DNA from: Methanobacteriota archaeon
GTDB lineage: Archaea > Thermoplasmatota > Thermoplasmata > RBG-16-68-12
Direction of reading: 5' to 3'
DNA: 17,394 nucleotides
NCBI GenBank assembly: GCA_005878415.1
Contig: VBMM01000151.1
Span: 1-17,394 of the forward strand
Part shown: positions 8,969-16,070 of the stretch, in pieces
How the letters are laid out: each line of letters begins with the position of its first letter
Numbering within the stretch: the stretch's first letter is position 1
Notes under the pieces: generated by a model
Databases searched by the model: none
What the model saw: only the letters and a program-made list of their open reading frames with translations
What the model was told of the DNA's origin: nothing
Made by a program: the position numbers and the translations under genes

Positions 8969-9274
8969 ATGGTCGCGTTCGTCCGCGTCGCGAAGACGAC
9001 GGACGTGCCGCCCGGTTGCGGGCGCGTCGTCGTCGTGCACGGCTATCCCGTCGCCCTCTTCAACGTCGACGGAAGGTTCTATGCGCTCTCGAACGTCTGC
9101 TTGCACCGCGGCGGTCCGGTCGGCGAAGGCGAACTCGACGGGTCCGTCGTGACGTGTCCGGTGCACGGATGGGAGTACGACGTCCGCACGGGCGCCAACA
9201 CAATCAATCCGGCCGCGCGACTTCGGACGTTCGAGGTGCGGATCGAGGGCGACGACGTCCTCGTGGGGTCGTGA
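8969..9274 (+). CDS. Rieske [2Fe-2S] ferredoxin
   Basis: A small soluble electron carrier of 101 aa, the usual length for Rieske-type ferredoxins. The cluster ligands are clear: Cys44-Leu-His46 (NVCLHRGGPVGEG) and Cys63-Pro-Val-His66 (VTCPVHGWEYD), in the standard CxH...CxxH pattern. The last strands (LRTFEVRIEGDDVLVGS) match the family's C-terminal end. There is no membrane helix, so it is not a cytochrome bc1 subunit. It most resembles the ferredoxin partners of oxygenases and nitrite-reductase small subunits. Start ATG 8969 gives the typical MVAFVRVAKTTDVP opening; an upstream in-frame ATG at 8942 adds nine residues. No oxygenase is encoded nearby, so the redox partner is unknown. Confidence 0.93.
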   Translation: MVAFVRVAKTTDVPPGCGRVVVVHGYPVALFNVDGRFYALSNVCLHRGGPVGEGELDGSVVTCPVHGWEYDVRTGANTINPAARLRTFEVRIEGDDVLVGS

Positions 9275-9338
9275 GCCGGCGGCCGACCGATTCGCGAAGG
9301 ATGATATGGCGGGCCGCGATGCCCGCCCGAGGGGTGCC

Positions 9339-9797
9339 ATGATACGCGACAGCCGCATTGCGGTCTCGTTCGTGTTCGGTCTGGTCGGGGGGATCCTCAT
9401 CCTCTTGGTGAGCGTCATCTATCTGCCCTACGTGTTCTCGCCCTACTACGGAGGACCGTTCTTCCTGGGCGGGTACGGGTTCGTCCTCGGGCTCGTCTCC
9501 GGAGTCCTCGTGCTCGTTGGATCCTCGCTCGGTTTCGTTCGGCCGACTCAGGGGGTCGTCTGGGGGATCGTGACCGTCGTGTTCGGGGCCCTGAGCATCT
9601 TCAGCTTGGGAGGGTTCTTCATCGGGATGGCGCTCTCGATCACCGGTGGAGCGATCGCAATCGTCGTCGGCGCCGGCCCGGGGATCGTCCGCGAACCGAT
9701 CCGTCAGCGCGCGTGCACGGCGTGCGGCATGTTCCTCTCGATCGAGTACAACCATTGCCCGTACTGCGGGCACGCCGTCGCTCAAGTCCCCCACTGA
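9339..9797 (+). CDS. Four-helix membrane protein with C-terminal zinc ribbon
   Basis: Product of 152 aa with no recognised specific function. Hydrophobic segments lie near residues 8-28, 41-63, 73-93 and 94-114 (a long hydrophobic block that may form one or two helices). A basic linker (VREPIRQRA) then leads to a zinc-ribbon-like motif with Cys126, Cys129, Cys140 and Cys143 (CTACG and CPYCG knuckles). Membrane domains followed by such a ribbon are common in archaeal proteins of unknown function. The positive-inside rule places the ribbon in the cytoplasm. ATG 9339 is chosen because GAGG lies about six bases upstream and the protein then begins directly with a short basic stretch and helix. 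An in-frame ATG at 9306 would add 11 polar residues. Confidence 0.85.
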   Translation: MIRDSRIAVSFVFGLVGGILILLVSVIYLPYVFSPYYGGPFFLGGYGFVLGLVSGVLVLVGSSLGFVRPTQGVVWGIVTVVFGALSIFSLGGFFIGMALSITGGAIAIVVGAGPGIVREPIRQRACTACGMFLSIEYNHCPYCGHAVAQVPH

Positions 9798-9874
9798 TCA
9801 CGGTTGAGCGCCCAAGCTTTAACCCGGGGCTCGGTACTCGGCCTGCGTGCCCCCGGATCTGCTCTGCATCGTCC

Positions 9875-11023
9875 GTGCGTCGCGCATCGCGCACCGCCCT
9901 CGGCGCGTTCCTCCCGGCGAGCGTCGTCATCCTGCCGGTCCGAGGCCTCGACGAGGGTTTCGACGAGAACGTGCGAGCGATCCTCGCGCAGGCCTACCCG
10001 TCGTATCGGCTCCTCGTCGTGCCGGATGATCTCGAGGACCCCGCGGCCATCCGGATCCGCGAGATTGCGGCAGAATTCCCGCGGATCCGAGTCGACCTCG
10101 TCGCGTCGGAACCGGACGCGCTTCGGGGCAAGGTGAACGCCCTCCGGTCCGCCCTCGCCCACCTGTCGGCGGACGACGCGGTCGTCGTCTTCGCGGACTC
10201 GGACATCCGGCCGGCGAGGGATTGGTTGCGGCAGCTCGTGCAGCCGCTCGCGGACTCTAGCGTGGGCGTCGCGACGGGGTTCCGCTGGTATGTGCCTCCG
10301 CGTCCGACGTTCTGGTCCCTCGTCCGCGCGGAGTGGAACGGCGTCAGCGCGAACGTCCTGTTCGACCCGCGCCGGTCGTTCGCCTGGGGCGGTTCGTGCG
10401 CGGTGCGGCGGGATCGCCTGCCGACGTTGCGGCTCGGCGAGCGATGGCGGGGCGTCCTGAGCGACGACCTGGTGCTGACGCAGTCGGTGCGAGAGGCCGG
10501 CCTGCAGATCGCCTACGTTCCCACGGCGCTCGTGGCGACGTTCGAGGGCGCGACGCGCCTCATGTGCCTCGAGTGGTGCGAGCGTCAGATCACGATGGCG
10601 ACTCTGTACCTGCCGGTCGTCCGCCGCTACGCCGTCGCCGCATTCGCGGTCTTCATCGGATCCATCGTCTTCGGAGCGCTGTCGTTGGCTCTGGCCGTCC
10701 CGTGGGGACCGCTGTACCTCGTGCCCGCAATCTTGTTCCTCGCGCCGTTGCCGTCCGCGATCGTGAAGGCGTCCCTGCGCCGTCGCGCCTTGTTCTCCGC
10801 CGCTCCGGAGATTGCCGCCGCGTGGAGCGTACCCGGATGGCGGTCGGCCGTCGCGGCCCTGGCGGTCCCCTGGGTCATGGCATGGGGACTCGTTCGGACG
10901 CGGCATCCCGAGACGGTCCGGTGGCGGGGACGTGTGTACGACGTGCGGGATGCGCACCGCGTGCGGCTCGTGGCCTCGGGGGAACGCCGAGCCAACGAGG
11001 GAGGCCCGCCGTCGGGTCGGTGA
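9875..11023 (+). CDS. Membrane glycosyltransferase, family 2 fold, GT21-like (ceramide glucosyltransferase-like)
   Basis: A processive-type or lipid glycosyltransferase of 382 aa from GTG 9875. The GT-A domain starts at once (ASVVILPVRGLDE), with the nucleotide-sugar and metal motif FADSDIRP (Asp108, Asp110). WGGSCAVRR is near 171-179, and SDDLVLTQSVREAGL near 196-210 holds the likely catalytic Asp pair. CLEWCERQITM near 231-241 stands where related enzymes have QxxRW. About three membrane helices follow between 252 and 340, then a basic tail. These features fit the GT21 group, which transfers sugar to a lipid at the membrane; the actual acceptor is unknown. No ribosome site precedes GTG 9875, and a TATA-like CTTTAA near 9817 points to a transcript start near 9845, so the N-terminus is uncertain. 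Confidence 0.85.
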   Translation: MRRASRTALGAFLPASVVILPVRGLDEGFDENVRAILAQAYPSYRLLVVPDDLEDPAAIRIREIAAEFPRIRVDLVASEPDALRGKVNALRSALAHLSADDAVVVFADSDIRPARDWLRQLVQPLADSSVGVATGFRWYVPPRPTFWSLVRAEWNGVSANVLFDPRRSFAWGGSCAVRRDRLPTLRLGERWRGVLSDDLVLTQSVREAGLQIAYVPTALVATFEGATRLMCLEWCERQITMATLYLPVVRRYAVAAFAVFIGSIVFGALSLALAVPWGPLYLVPAILFLAPLPSAIVKASLRRRALFSAAPEIAAAWSVPGWRSAVAALAVPWVMAWGLVRTRHPETVRWRGRVYDVRDAHRVRLVASGERRANEGGPPSGR

Positions 11024-11032
11024 TCGGATCTC

Positions 11033-11054
11033 GTTAACCCTCTTCGGGGTTAAC
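11033..11054. terminator. Hairpin between convergent genes
   Basis: GTTAACCC and GGGTTAAC form a perfect 8-bp stem around a six-base loop (TCTTCG). It starts 10 bases after the glycosyltransferase stop and includes the TAA stop and last codons of the converging minus-strand gene. The position suggests a shared, bidirectional 3' end, but there is no adjacent T-run, so termination is only inferred. Confidence 0.4.
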
Positions 11055-11948
11055 TCGCGGGACGGTTCGATCCGTGCCTGCGGCGTGTCCCTCCTCCCGA
11101 AGATGCTCCTGATATTTCGCCAGCTCCGAGAGGACGTCGTTCCGACGTTCGCTCTGTCGGAGGGTCCGCGTCATCGAGGCGGCCGGGGGGAGGAGGGCCA
11201 TGACGATGGAGGCCGCCAAGACGACGGGCGTCAACGCGACGCGAGCGGCGCTTGCGATGAGCAGGACCGCCGCGACGATCGCGGGCGGGAGGAAGAATGC
11301 GAAGAACACGCCGACGATCGATACGAGCGGCTCGCGGGCGCGCGCCTGCATGGCCAGGACCTCCTCGTCGGAGAGCGCGCGTGCGGTCGTGACCATGCGG
11401 TCTCCGTGACGCGCAAACCGGTCGCGGACTGCGGCCATCGCCTCGACGTACCCTCGCGAGTCCGCGCGGAACGCTTGGATCGAGCCGGGTGTGAACCGGA
11501 TCACGAGTTGATGGCCTGCCTTCGTCTCGATGCCGATACCCGTGTGGACGAGCGTCCCCGCGGACGATGCGAAGGGCGAGAGGAAGGAGCCTGCCACCTC
11601 GTAGCTTCGCGGATAGACGTCGCGGACCTCGGACCACGCGAAGTATCGTCGCTCGCCAAGGATCCGCCGCCATAGGGGAACGGAGATCTCGATCCCGTCC
11701 TCGAAGACGAACGTCGGGCTCGGCTTGAAGACCGCCATCGCGAGGAGGACGATGGCGAGGGGCAGGAAACAGAATCCTCCGAGCGGCCATAGGCCCTCCG
11801 GGCCGGCGGCGATCGGGCCGATGACGAAGGTCACGACGAGGACGAGGAGCAGGAGCGCGACCGTCATCGGATTGGCGGGGATCGGTCGGTACGCGTAGAG
11901 CAGGGGACCGCGCCCGCCGGTTGCCATCGGCACGAGACAAGCGGTCAT
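11034..11948 (-). CDS. Multi-pass membrane protein of unknown function with a PH-like middle domain
   Basis: Product of 304 aa; I do not recognise a named family. Two N-terminal membrane helices (about residues 28-48 and 53-74) are followed by a soluble part of roughly 140 residues with alternating strands (TFVFEDGIEISVPLWRRI, YFAWSEVRDVYP, IGIETKAGHQLVIRFTPGSI). This order, then a helix, resembles the bacterial PH-like domains of small membrane proteins. Two more hydrophobic segments lie near 212-232 and 238-262, and the tail is a charged helix. Start ATG 11948 follows a short region divergent from the PKD protein gene; ATG 11927 (seven residues later) is an alternative. It converges on the glycosyltransferase gene with a 10-base gap. 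The domain call rests on strand pattern only. Confidence 0.75.
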   Translation of the reverse strand: MTACLVPMATGGRGPLLYAYRPIPANPMTVALLLLVLVVTFVIGPIAAGPEGLWPLGGFCFLPLAIVLLAMAVFKPSPTFVFEDGIEISVPLWRRILGERRYFAWSEVRDVYPRSYEVAGSFLSPFASSAGTLVHTGIGIETKAGHQLVIRFTPGSIQAFRADSRGYVEAMAAVRDRFARHGDRMVTTARALSDEEVLAMQARAREPLVSIVGVFFAFFLPPAIVAAVLLIASAARVALTPVVLAASIVMALLPPAASMTRTLRQSERRNDVLSELAKYQEHLREEGHAAGTDRTVPRVNPEEG

Positions 11949-12017
11949 CCAATTTCGTTGTTGTCCTCGCGAAAAGACTTTCCGCCGGGCCGTCCTAAGC
12001 GCCCAAAGGAAGGGGCC

Positions 12018-13094
12018 ATGATTCGGAGCCGCTCGCTGCCCGGGATTTGGCTCGCCGCCCTTGTCATTCTCCTAACGATGACGCTCGCGGCGGGTTTCTC
12101 GGCGTCGACCGCTTCGCCCCTCCCGGGAGCGAGCGTACCACCGCGGCCGAACGCGAACACACCCCCATACGCCAATTACAGCTATTCCCCGGCGGGCGGG
12201 AACACCACCACGCTCTTCAGTTTCTGGGCGAAAGTCTTCGACCAAGAGGACCCGGTGACGGCCCTCGAAGTCCACTGGGACTGGGAGAGCGATGGCACGT
12301 GGGACACGCCGTGGTCCACGGAGAAGAACGCGACGCACACCTTCGATTCGCCCGGGACCTACTGGGTCCTGCTCGAGGCCCGCGACACCGGAGGCCTCAC
12401 CGGCAACCAATCGTATCCGATCACCGTGACGAACCCGCCTCCGCCGCCGCCTCCGACGCTCGAGGCATCGATCTCGGCGACACCGACGGAAGGCACGCTG
12501 CCCCTGACGGTCGCCTTCTCGAGTCAGGTGAGCGGCGGCACGCCGCCGTACGAATATCACTGGACCCTCGGCGACGGCGCGCAGAGTCCCGATGCAAATC
12601 CGGTGCACATCTACCTCACGAGCGGGAACTTCACGGTTTGGCTCATCGTATACGATAGCGGCGGCGTCGACTTTCATCAGGACACGCTCTCGAACGTGCT
12701 CTACGTCAACGTGTCCCGCGCGCTCGTGAACCTGTCCGTCGTGCCGATCGTCGAGCCGGTTGCCGCCGTCGGCCCGGGCACCCTCCAGTTCTCGTCGACG
12801 GTATCCGGCGGCTCGCCTCCGTACACGTACCGGTGGGACTTCGGAGACGGGATGACGAGCGCCGAGGCGAGCCCGACCCATGCCTACGCGTCCGCTGGGA
12901 CGTATCTCATCACGCTCATCGTCACGGACTCCGGCGGCCACGCGACCACGACGCGCTTCTCCGTCACCGTTCCGGGTGCGGGTTCGGCGGCGTCGTGGAC
13001 TTGGATTGGGCTTGGCGTGCTCGGTGGCGCGGTCGCGGGCGCAGTCATCGTCCTAGCGGCGCAACGGATCCGCAAGAGGCCGCCGGCCCCTTGA
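12018..13094 (+). CDS. Surface protein with three PKD-type domains and C-terminal membrane anchor
   Basis: Secreted, membrane-anchored protein of 358 aa. A signal peptide occupies about residues 1-32 (basic start MIRSRS, then a hydrophobic core ending in AAGFSAST). Three PKD-like units follow, near 50-135, 145-235 and 245-328. Each has a variant of the core strand (VHWDWESDGTW, YHWTLGDGA, YRWDFGDGM) and a later turn such as HTFDSPGTY, HIYLTSGNF and HAYASAGTY. A run of seven prolines links the first and second units. The C-terminus is a membrane helix (about 330-350) and a basic tail. PKD domains usually act in cell-surface protein or carbohydrate contacts; there is no catalytic domain here, so the role is adhesive or structural by inference. 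ATG 12018 follows GGAAGGGG closely. It is divergent from the PH-like membrane protein. Confidence 0.9.
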   Translation: MIRSRSLPGIWLAALVILLTMTLAAGFSASTASPLPGASVPPRPNANTPPYANYSYSPAGGNTTTLFSFWAKVFDQEDPVTALEVHWDWESDGTWDTPWSTEKNATHTFDSPGTYWVLLEARDTGGLTGNQSYPITVTNPPPPPPPTLEASISATPTEGTLPLTVAFSSQVSGGTPPYEYHWTLGDGAQSPDANPVHIYLTSGNFTVWLIVYDSGGVDFHQDTLSNVLYVNVSRALVNLSVVPIVEPVAAVGPGTLQFSSTVSGGSPPYTYRWDFGDGMTSAEASPTHAYASAGTYLITLIVTDSGGHATTTRFSVTVPGAGSAASWTWIGLGVLGGAVAGAVIVLAAQRIRKRPPAP

Positions 13095-13149
13095 TTTGGA
13101 AACTGACCGACGCTGGAGCCTGCGATCCGACCGCCGCTCCAACGCCCCG

Positions 13150-13160
13150 TAAACCCTTTT
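13150..13160 (+). promoter_or_regulatory. Possible TATA-like element before kae1
   Basis: GTAAACCCTTTT is the only AT-rich patch in the 90-base gap before kae1. Its centre lies about 30 bases upstream of ATG 13185, which would place the transcript start within a few bases of the ATG and make the mRNA leaderless or nearly so. No ribosome site precedes the ATG, in agreement with this. Confidence 0.4.
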
Positions 13161-13184
13161 CTCCGAGTCCCCTTACCGCGCTGA

Positions 13185-14165
13185 ATGCTCGCCCTCGGCA
13201 TCGAAGGGACCGCGCACACGGTCGGCGTGGGGATCGTCGACGAGCGCTGCCGGATCCTCGCGAACGTGTACGACATGCTCCGGCCGGAGAAGGGCGGCAT
13301 CCATCCGCGCGAGGCGGCGAACCATCATGCGGAGCTCGTCGTCCCGCTGATCGCGAAATCGGCGGGGGTTGCGGGAATCGAGCTGCATGACCTCGACCTA
13401 ATCGCGTTCTCGCAAGGGCCTGGGCTCGGGCCGTGCCTCCGGACGGTGGCCACGGCCGCGCGTGCGCTCGCCCTCTCTCTCGACGTGCCGATTCTCGGCG
13501 TCAACCACTGCGTCGCTCACCTTGAGATCGGGCGTGGGGTCACGGATGCGAAGGATCCCGTCCTCCTCTACGTGAGCGGCGGTAACACACAGGTGATCGC
13601 CTTCGCCCGAGGCCGGTATCGCGTCTTCGGGGAGACGCTCGACATCGGAATCGGGAATCTCCTCGACAAGTTCGCCCGCGAGTGCGGGCTCGCGTTTCCC
13701 GGCGGTCCCATCCTCGAGAATCTCGCCCTCCAACGATCGCGGCTCCTCCCGCTGCCGTACAGCGTGAAGGGCATGGACGTCGCCTTCAGCGGGATGCTGA
13801 CCGCGGCCCTCGCCCTGCGCACGCACGGCGCGTCGCTCGAGGACCTCGCATTCTCGATTCAGGAGGTCGCCTTCGCGATGCTGACGGAGGTCACGGAGCG
13901 AGCGATGGCCCACGTGGACAAGGAGGAGGTCCTCCTCGGAGGCGGCGTCGCCCGCAACCGACGCCTCCAGGAGATGGTGGGCCGGATGGCGTCCGACCGC
14001 GGGGCGACGATGTTCGTCCCTCCCGGCGACCTGTGCATCGACAACGGGGCGATGATCGCGTGGACCGGACTGGAGATGCACCGCGCAGGCGTCCGCATGA
14101 CGATCCGCGGGACCACCGTGGACCAGCGATACCGGACGGACGAAGTCTCGGTGACGTGGCGGTAG
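13185..14165 (+). CDS. kae1: KEOPS tRNA N6-threonylcarbamoyladenosine synthase Kae1 (TsaD/Qri7 family)
   Basis: Catalytic subunit of the archaeal KEOPS complex, which transfers the threonylcarbamoyl group from TC-AMP to A37 of ANN-decoding tRNAs in the cytoplasm. Length is 326 aa, typical for stand-alone archaeal Kae1. The ASKHA-fold motifs are clear: LGIEGTAHTVGVGI at the start, metal ligands His108 and His112 (VNHCVAH), YVSGGNT at 129-135, GGGVARN at 252-258, and the metal/nucleotide Asp286 in CIDNGAM. It ends in QRYRTDEVSVTW, the usual Kae1 C-terminus. In some archaea the Bud32 kinase is fused here; in this sequence a stop and a convergent gene follow at once, so the kinase must be encoded elsewhere. 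Identification is secure. Confidence 0.97.
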   Translation: MLALGIEGTAHTVGVGIVDERCRILANVYDMLRPEKGGIHPREAANHHAELVVPLIAKSAGVAGIELHDLDLIAFSQGPGLGPCLRTVATAARALALSLDVPILGVNHCVAHLEIGRGVTDAKDPVLLYVSGGNTQVIAFARGRYRVFGETLDIGIGNLLDKFARECGLAFPGGPILENLALQRSRLLPLPYSVKGMDVAFSGMLTAALALRTHGASLEDLAFSIQEVAFAMLTEVTERAMAHVDKEEVLLGGGVARNRRLQEMVGRMASDRGATMFVPPGDLCIDNGAMIAWTGLEMHRAGVRMTIRGTTVDQRYRTDEVSVTWR

Positions 14166-14170
14166 TAGCC

Positions 14171-15301
14171 TCAGGCGCGGCCCGCCATCGCTTCGACGGC
14201 GGCTCCGGCCTTCACGCGGTGACCCATCGCCGCGAGCGTCGTTTCGATTGCCCGGAACCCCTCCTGTAGGTCCTCGATGGAGCAGATGCCCATGTGACCG
14301 ATCCGGAAGATCTTCCCCTTGAGCTGGGCTTGGCCTCCCGCGACGATCGTACGGTGGTCCGCCCGGAGGATCTTCCGGAATTTCGAATCATCGATCCCGG
14401 GAGGATAGCGGATGGCGGTCACCGTGTTCGACGCGAACCGGCGGTCGGGGAAGAGTTCCAGCCCCAGCGCGGCGACCCCCGCTCGGGCCGCCTCCGCGAG
14501 CGTCCTCGTCCGGGCGATGCGGTGCTCGAGGCCCTCCTCCTTCAGGAGGCGCAACGCCTCGCGGAAGGCGAGGAACAGCGGCACCGCGGGCGTGAACGGC
14601 GTGTCCTCCTTCGCCAGCGCGTCGATGTGCGCCTTCAGGTTCACGTAAAACGAGGTCTCGGGGTGAAGCAATTCGTACGCCCGCTTCGAGAGTGCGACCG
14701 CGCTGAGCCCCGCGGGTGCCGCGAGGCATTTCTGCGACCCGACGATCAGGGCGTCCAGGCCCCACGCCTCCATGCGGTTCTCGATGCCGCCGACGGCCGT
14801 GATCCCGTCGACGAGGAAGAGCGCATCGTGGTCCTTCACGATTTTCGCGACCTCCGCGATCGGGTTTGTGAGCCCGGTCGAGGTCTCGTTCCAACACAAG
14901 GTGACGGCCCGGTAATCCTGGGAGTCCATCGCCGCGGCGACGGAGGCCGGATCGACGGCCGTGCCCCAGTCGAACGTCAGCGCCGTCGACGTCGAGAAGA
15001 CTTGGCACAGTTCGTGGAATCGCTCGCTGAACTTCCCGTTCACGAGGTTCAGCACGCGGTCGCCCTTCCGCAGGAGGCCGGACACGGCGGCCTCCAGGCC
15101 TGCCGTCCCGGATCCGGAGAGGACCGCCACCGGGCCGTGCGTGGCGAAGGCGTATTGCGTGAGCGTCCGGACTTCCGCGAGAACCTCCTTGAACTCGGGG
15201 CCGCGGTGGTTCATCGCCGGGACCGCCATCGCCTCGATGACCCGGGGATGCATCTTCACCGGTCCCGGCAGGAGGAAGGCTTCCCGGGGCACGTCGGTCA
15301 T
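14171..15301 (-). CDS. Class V PLP-dependent aminotransferase (serine-pyruvate/alanine-glyoxylate type)
   Basis: PLP-dependent fold-type I aminotransferase of 376 aa. The N-terminus has the family hallmark LLPGPVKMHPRV and NHRGPEF. GSGTAGLEA at 62-70 binds the cofactor phosphate, Asp165 (LFLVDGITAVGG) contacts the pyridine nitrogen, and Lys191 in GSQKCLAAPAGLS forms the Schiff base. The C-terminal domain contains FRIGHMG, also conserved. Members of this group use serine, alanine, glyoxylate or phosphoserine; the archaeal subgroup is often annotated as serine-pyruvate, aspartate or alanine-glyoxylate aminotransferase, and substrate cannot be decided from sequence alone. ATG 15301 is chosen because the family motif starts within ten residues and an AT-rich promoter patch lies 30 bases upstream; an extension to 15544 has no family resemblance. 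It converges on kae1 with a five-base gap. Confidence 0.93.
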   Translation of the reverse strand: MTDVPREAFLLPGPVKMHPRVIEAMAVPAMNHRGPEFKEVLAEVRTLTQYAFATHGPVAVLSGSGTAGLEAAVSGLLRKGDRVLNLVNGKFSERFHELCQVFSTSTALTFDWGTAVDPASVAAAMDSQDYRAVTLCWNETSTGLTNPIAEVAKIVKDHDALFLVDGITAVGGIENRMEAWGLDALIVGSQKCLAAPAGLSAVALSKRAYELLHPETSFYVNLKAHIDALAKEDTPFTPAVPLFLAFREALRLLKEEGLEHRIARTRTLAEAARAGVAALGLELFPDRRFASNTVTAIRYPPGIDDSKFRKILRADHRTIVAGGQAQLKGKIFRIGHMGICSIEDLQEGFRAIETTLAAMGHRVKAGAAVEAMAGRA

Positions 15302-15327
15302 CGCGGCGGCGAAGGTCCATGGACCTG

Positions 15328-15338
15328 ATAAAACGATT
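15328..15338 (-). promoter_or_regulatory. TATA-like element of the aminotransferase gene
   Basis: The minus strand reads CGTTTTATC here. The distance to ATG 15301 is about 30 bases, so transcription would begin within a few bases of the start codon. No ribosome site is visible before the ATG, consistent with a nearly leaderless message. Confidence 0.5.
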
Positions 15339-15434
15339 CGTATCGAGACGATGGAGCGGGAGGCGGATCGACGCACCCGGATACGCCCTCCACACGAACC
15401 GGAGTCCCTTCCTCTGCGAACGTCCCAGCAATCG

Positions 15435-15442
15435 TTATATAG
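15435..15442 (+). promoter_or_regulatory. TATA box of the ribbon-helix-helix gene
   Basis: TTATATAG in the context ATCGTTATATAGCG, in a local AT-rich patch. Expected transcription start is near 15463, leaving a leader of about 50 bases before ATG 15516. The 10-base core CGTTATATAG is identical to that of the peptide transporter operon. Confidence 0.7.
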
Positions 15443-15473
15443 CGAGAAAACATTTGCCGCCCGACAAGCGTCA

Positions 15474-15494
15474 GTCAAACGGGGTCGGTTTGAC
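15474..15494. promoter_or_regulatory. Inverted repeat, likely operator in the leader of the ribbon-helix-helix gene
   Basis: GTCAAAC, a seven-base spacer (GGGGTCG) and GTTTGAC form a perfect 7-7-7 dyad. It begins about 10 bases after the predicted transcription start and ends 21 bases before ATG 15516. Binding there by the encoded regulator would block initiation or early elongation, a common autoregulation layout. The spacer is also compatible with a weak RNA hairpin. Confidence 0.55.
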
Positions 15495-15515
15495 ATACGC
15501 GGTCGGGCGATCGAG

Positions 15516-15755
15516 ATGCGGGATGCGGACACGGAGAAGATCACGCTGCGCCTCCCTGCGCGGTACCTGAAGGCGCTCGACTTCCTCGTGCAGGTCGACG
15601 ACTTCCCGAGCCGTTCGGAGGCTGTGCGCGCCGCGATCCGGGATTTCGTCTACGGCCGCGTGGAGCTCGTCACCGAGAAGCTCAAGAAGATGCAGGACGC
15701 GGAGCGAACCTTGGCCGAGGCCGAGGCGTTCAAGCGGGAGTACATGCAAAAATAG
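15516..15755 (+). CDS. Ribbon-helix-helix (CopG/Arc-type) transcriptional regulator
   Basis: DNA-binding protein of 79 aa. The N-terminal strand EKITLRLPARYL (residues 7-18) would pair with a second monomer to form the two-stranded ribbon that enters the major groove. The first helix (KALDFLVQV) and second helix (SRSEAVRAAIRDFVYGRV) follow, joined by DDFPSRSE, the typical turn. The remaining 30 residues are a charged helix likely to form a coiled coil. The pattern LRLP..(16-20)..FPSRSEAVR.AIRDFV resembles short archaeal regulators such as haloarchaeal CdrS, which controls cell division genes, but that link is only by resemblance; no ftsZ is here. It lacks the metal-binding C-terminal domain of NikR. 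It is transcribed divergently from the aminotransferase, and the dyad at 15474-15494 suggests autoregulation. Confidence 0.9.
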   Translation: MRDADTEKITLRLPARYLKALDFLVQVDDFPSRSEAVRAAIRDFVYGRVELVTEKLKKMQDAERTLAEAEAFKREYMQK

Positions 15756-16070
15756 CGAACGAAGGGACGGGATGCCGCCGGAGGGGTCGCGGGTCCGGTC
15801 GGGATTCGTCACGATTACCTCCCCCCCAACTGGGTGGCCGTGAAAGCCACCCATTTTCTTTCCGTCGTGAGGCGGTCATCGCGGCCGCCGGCTTGTCAAG
15901 GGAGTCAGGGATGAGTCTCCTTCCAAATCCGCATGACATGCCCGCCTAAGGGACGATCGTCTCCGGTGAGACCTTCGGGCTCCTCTCACATCCGAGGCTC
16001 GCCGCACACGAGGCGTGATATTCAACGGCGATAACCGCCTCGGCACGTACATGGCCCCCGGCCCCGGTCG
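15756..16070. other. Non-coding stretch with a terminator-like hairpin
   Basis: About 315 bases between the ribbon-helix-helix gene and the next credible gene. Open frames here are short, antisense, and lack family-like composition. The stretch holds the hairpin at 15831-15861, a seven-C run just before it, a small stem (GTCTC/GAGAC) near 15959-15972, and a weak AT patch (GATATTCAA) near 16017 that might start the next gene. I see no tRNA fold or repeat. Confidence 0.5.
15831..15861 (+). terminator. Hairpin followed by T-rich tract
   Basis: TGGGTGGC and GCCACCCA form a perfect 8-bp stem around the loop CGTGAAA, followed directly by TTTTCTTT. It lies 76 bases after the stop of the ribbon-helix-helix gene on the same strand. 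The form is that of an intrinsic terminator; in archaea the T-tract is the more important element. Confidence 0.5.

Noticed and set aside
8888..9418. Extension of the 91-aa protein into a 268-aa reading beginning at 9418.
   Set aside because: The added part is antisense to the Rieske ferredoxin, has a biased composition, and the promoter-like patch lies inside it.
15302..15544. 81-residue N-terminal extension of the aminotransferase.
   Set aside because: It would run over the promoter patch and the ribbon-helix-helix regulatory region and has no resemblance to the family.
15756..16070. Search for a tRNA or small protein in the gene-free stretch.
   Set aside because: No T-arm or cloverleaf could be built by eye, and the short frames lack a start signal and sensible composition.
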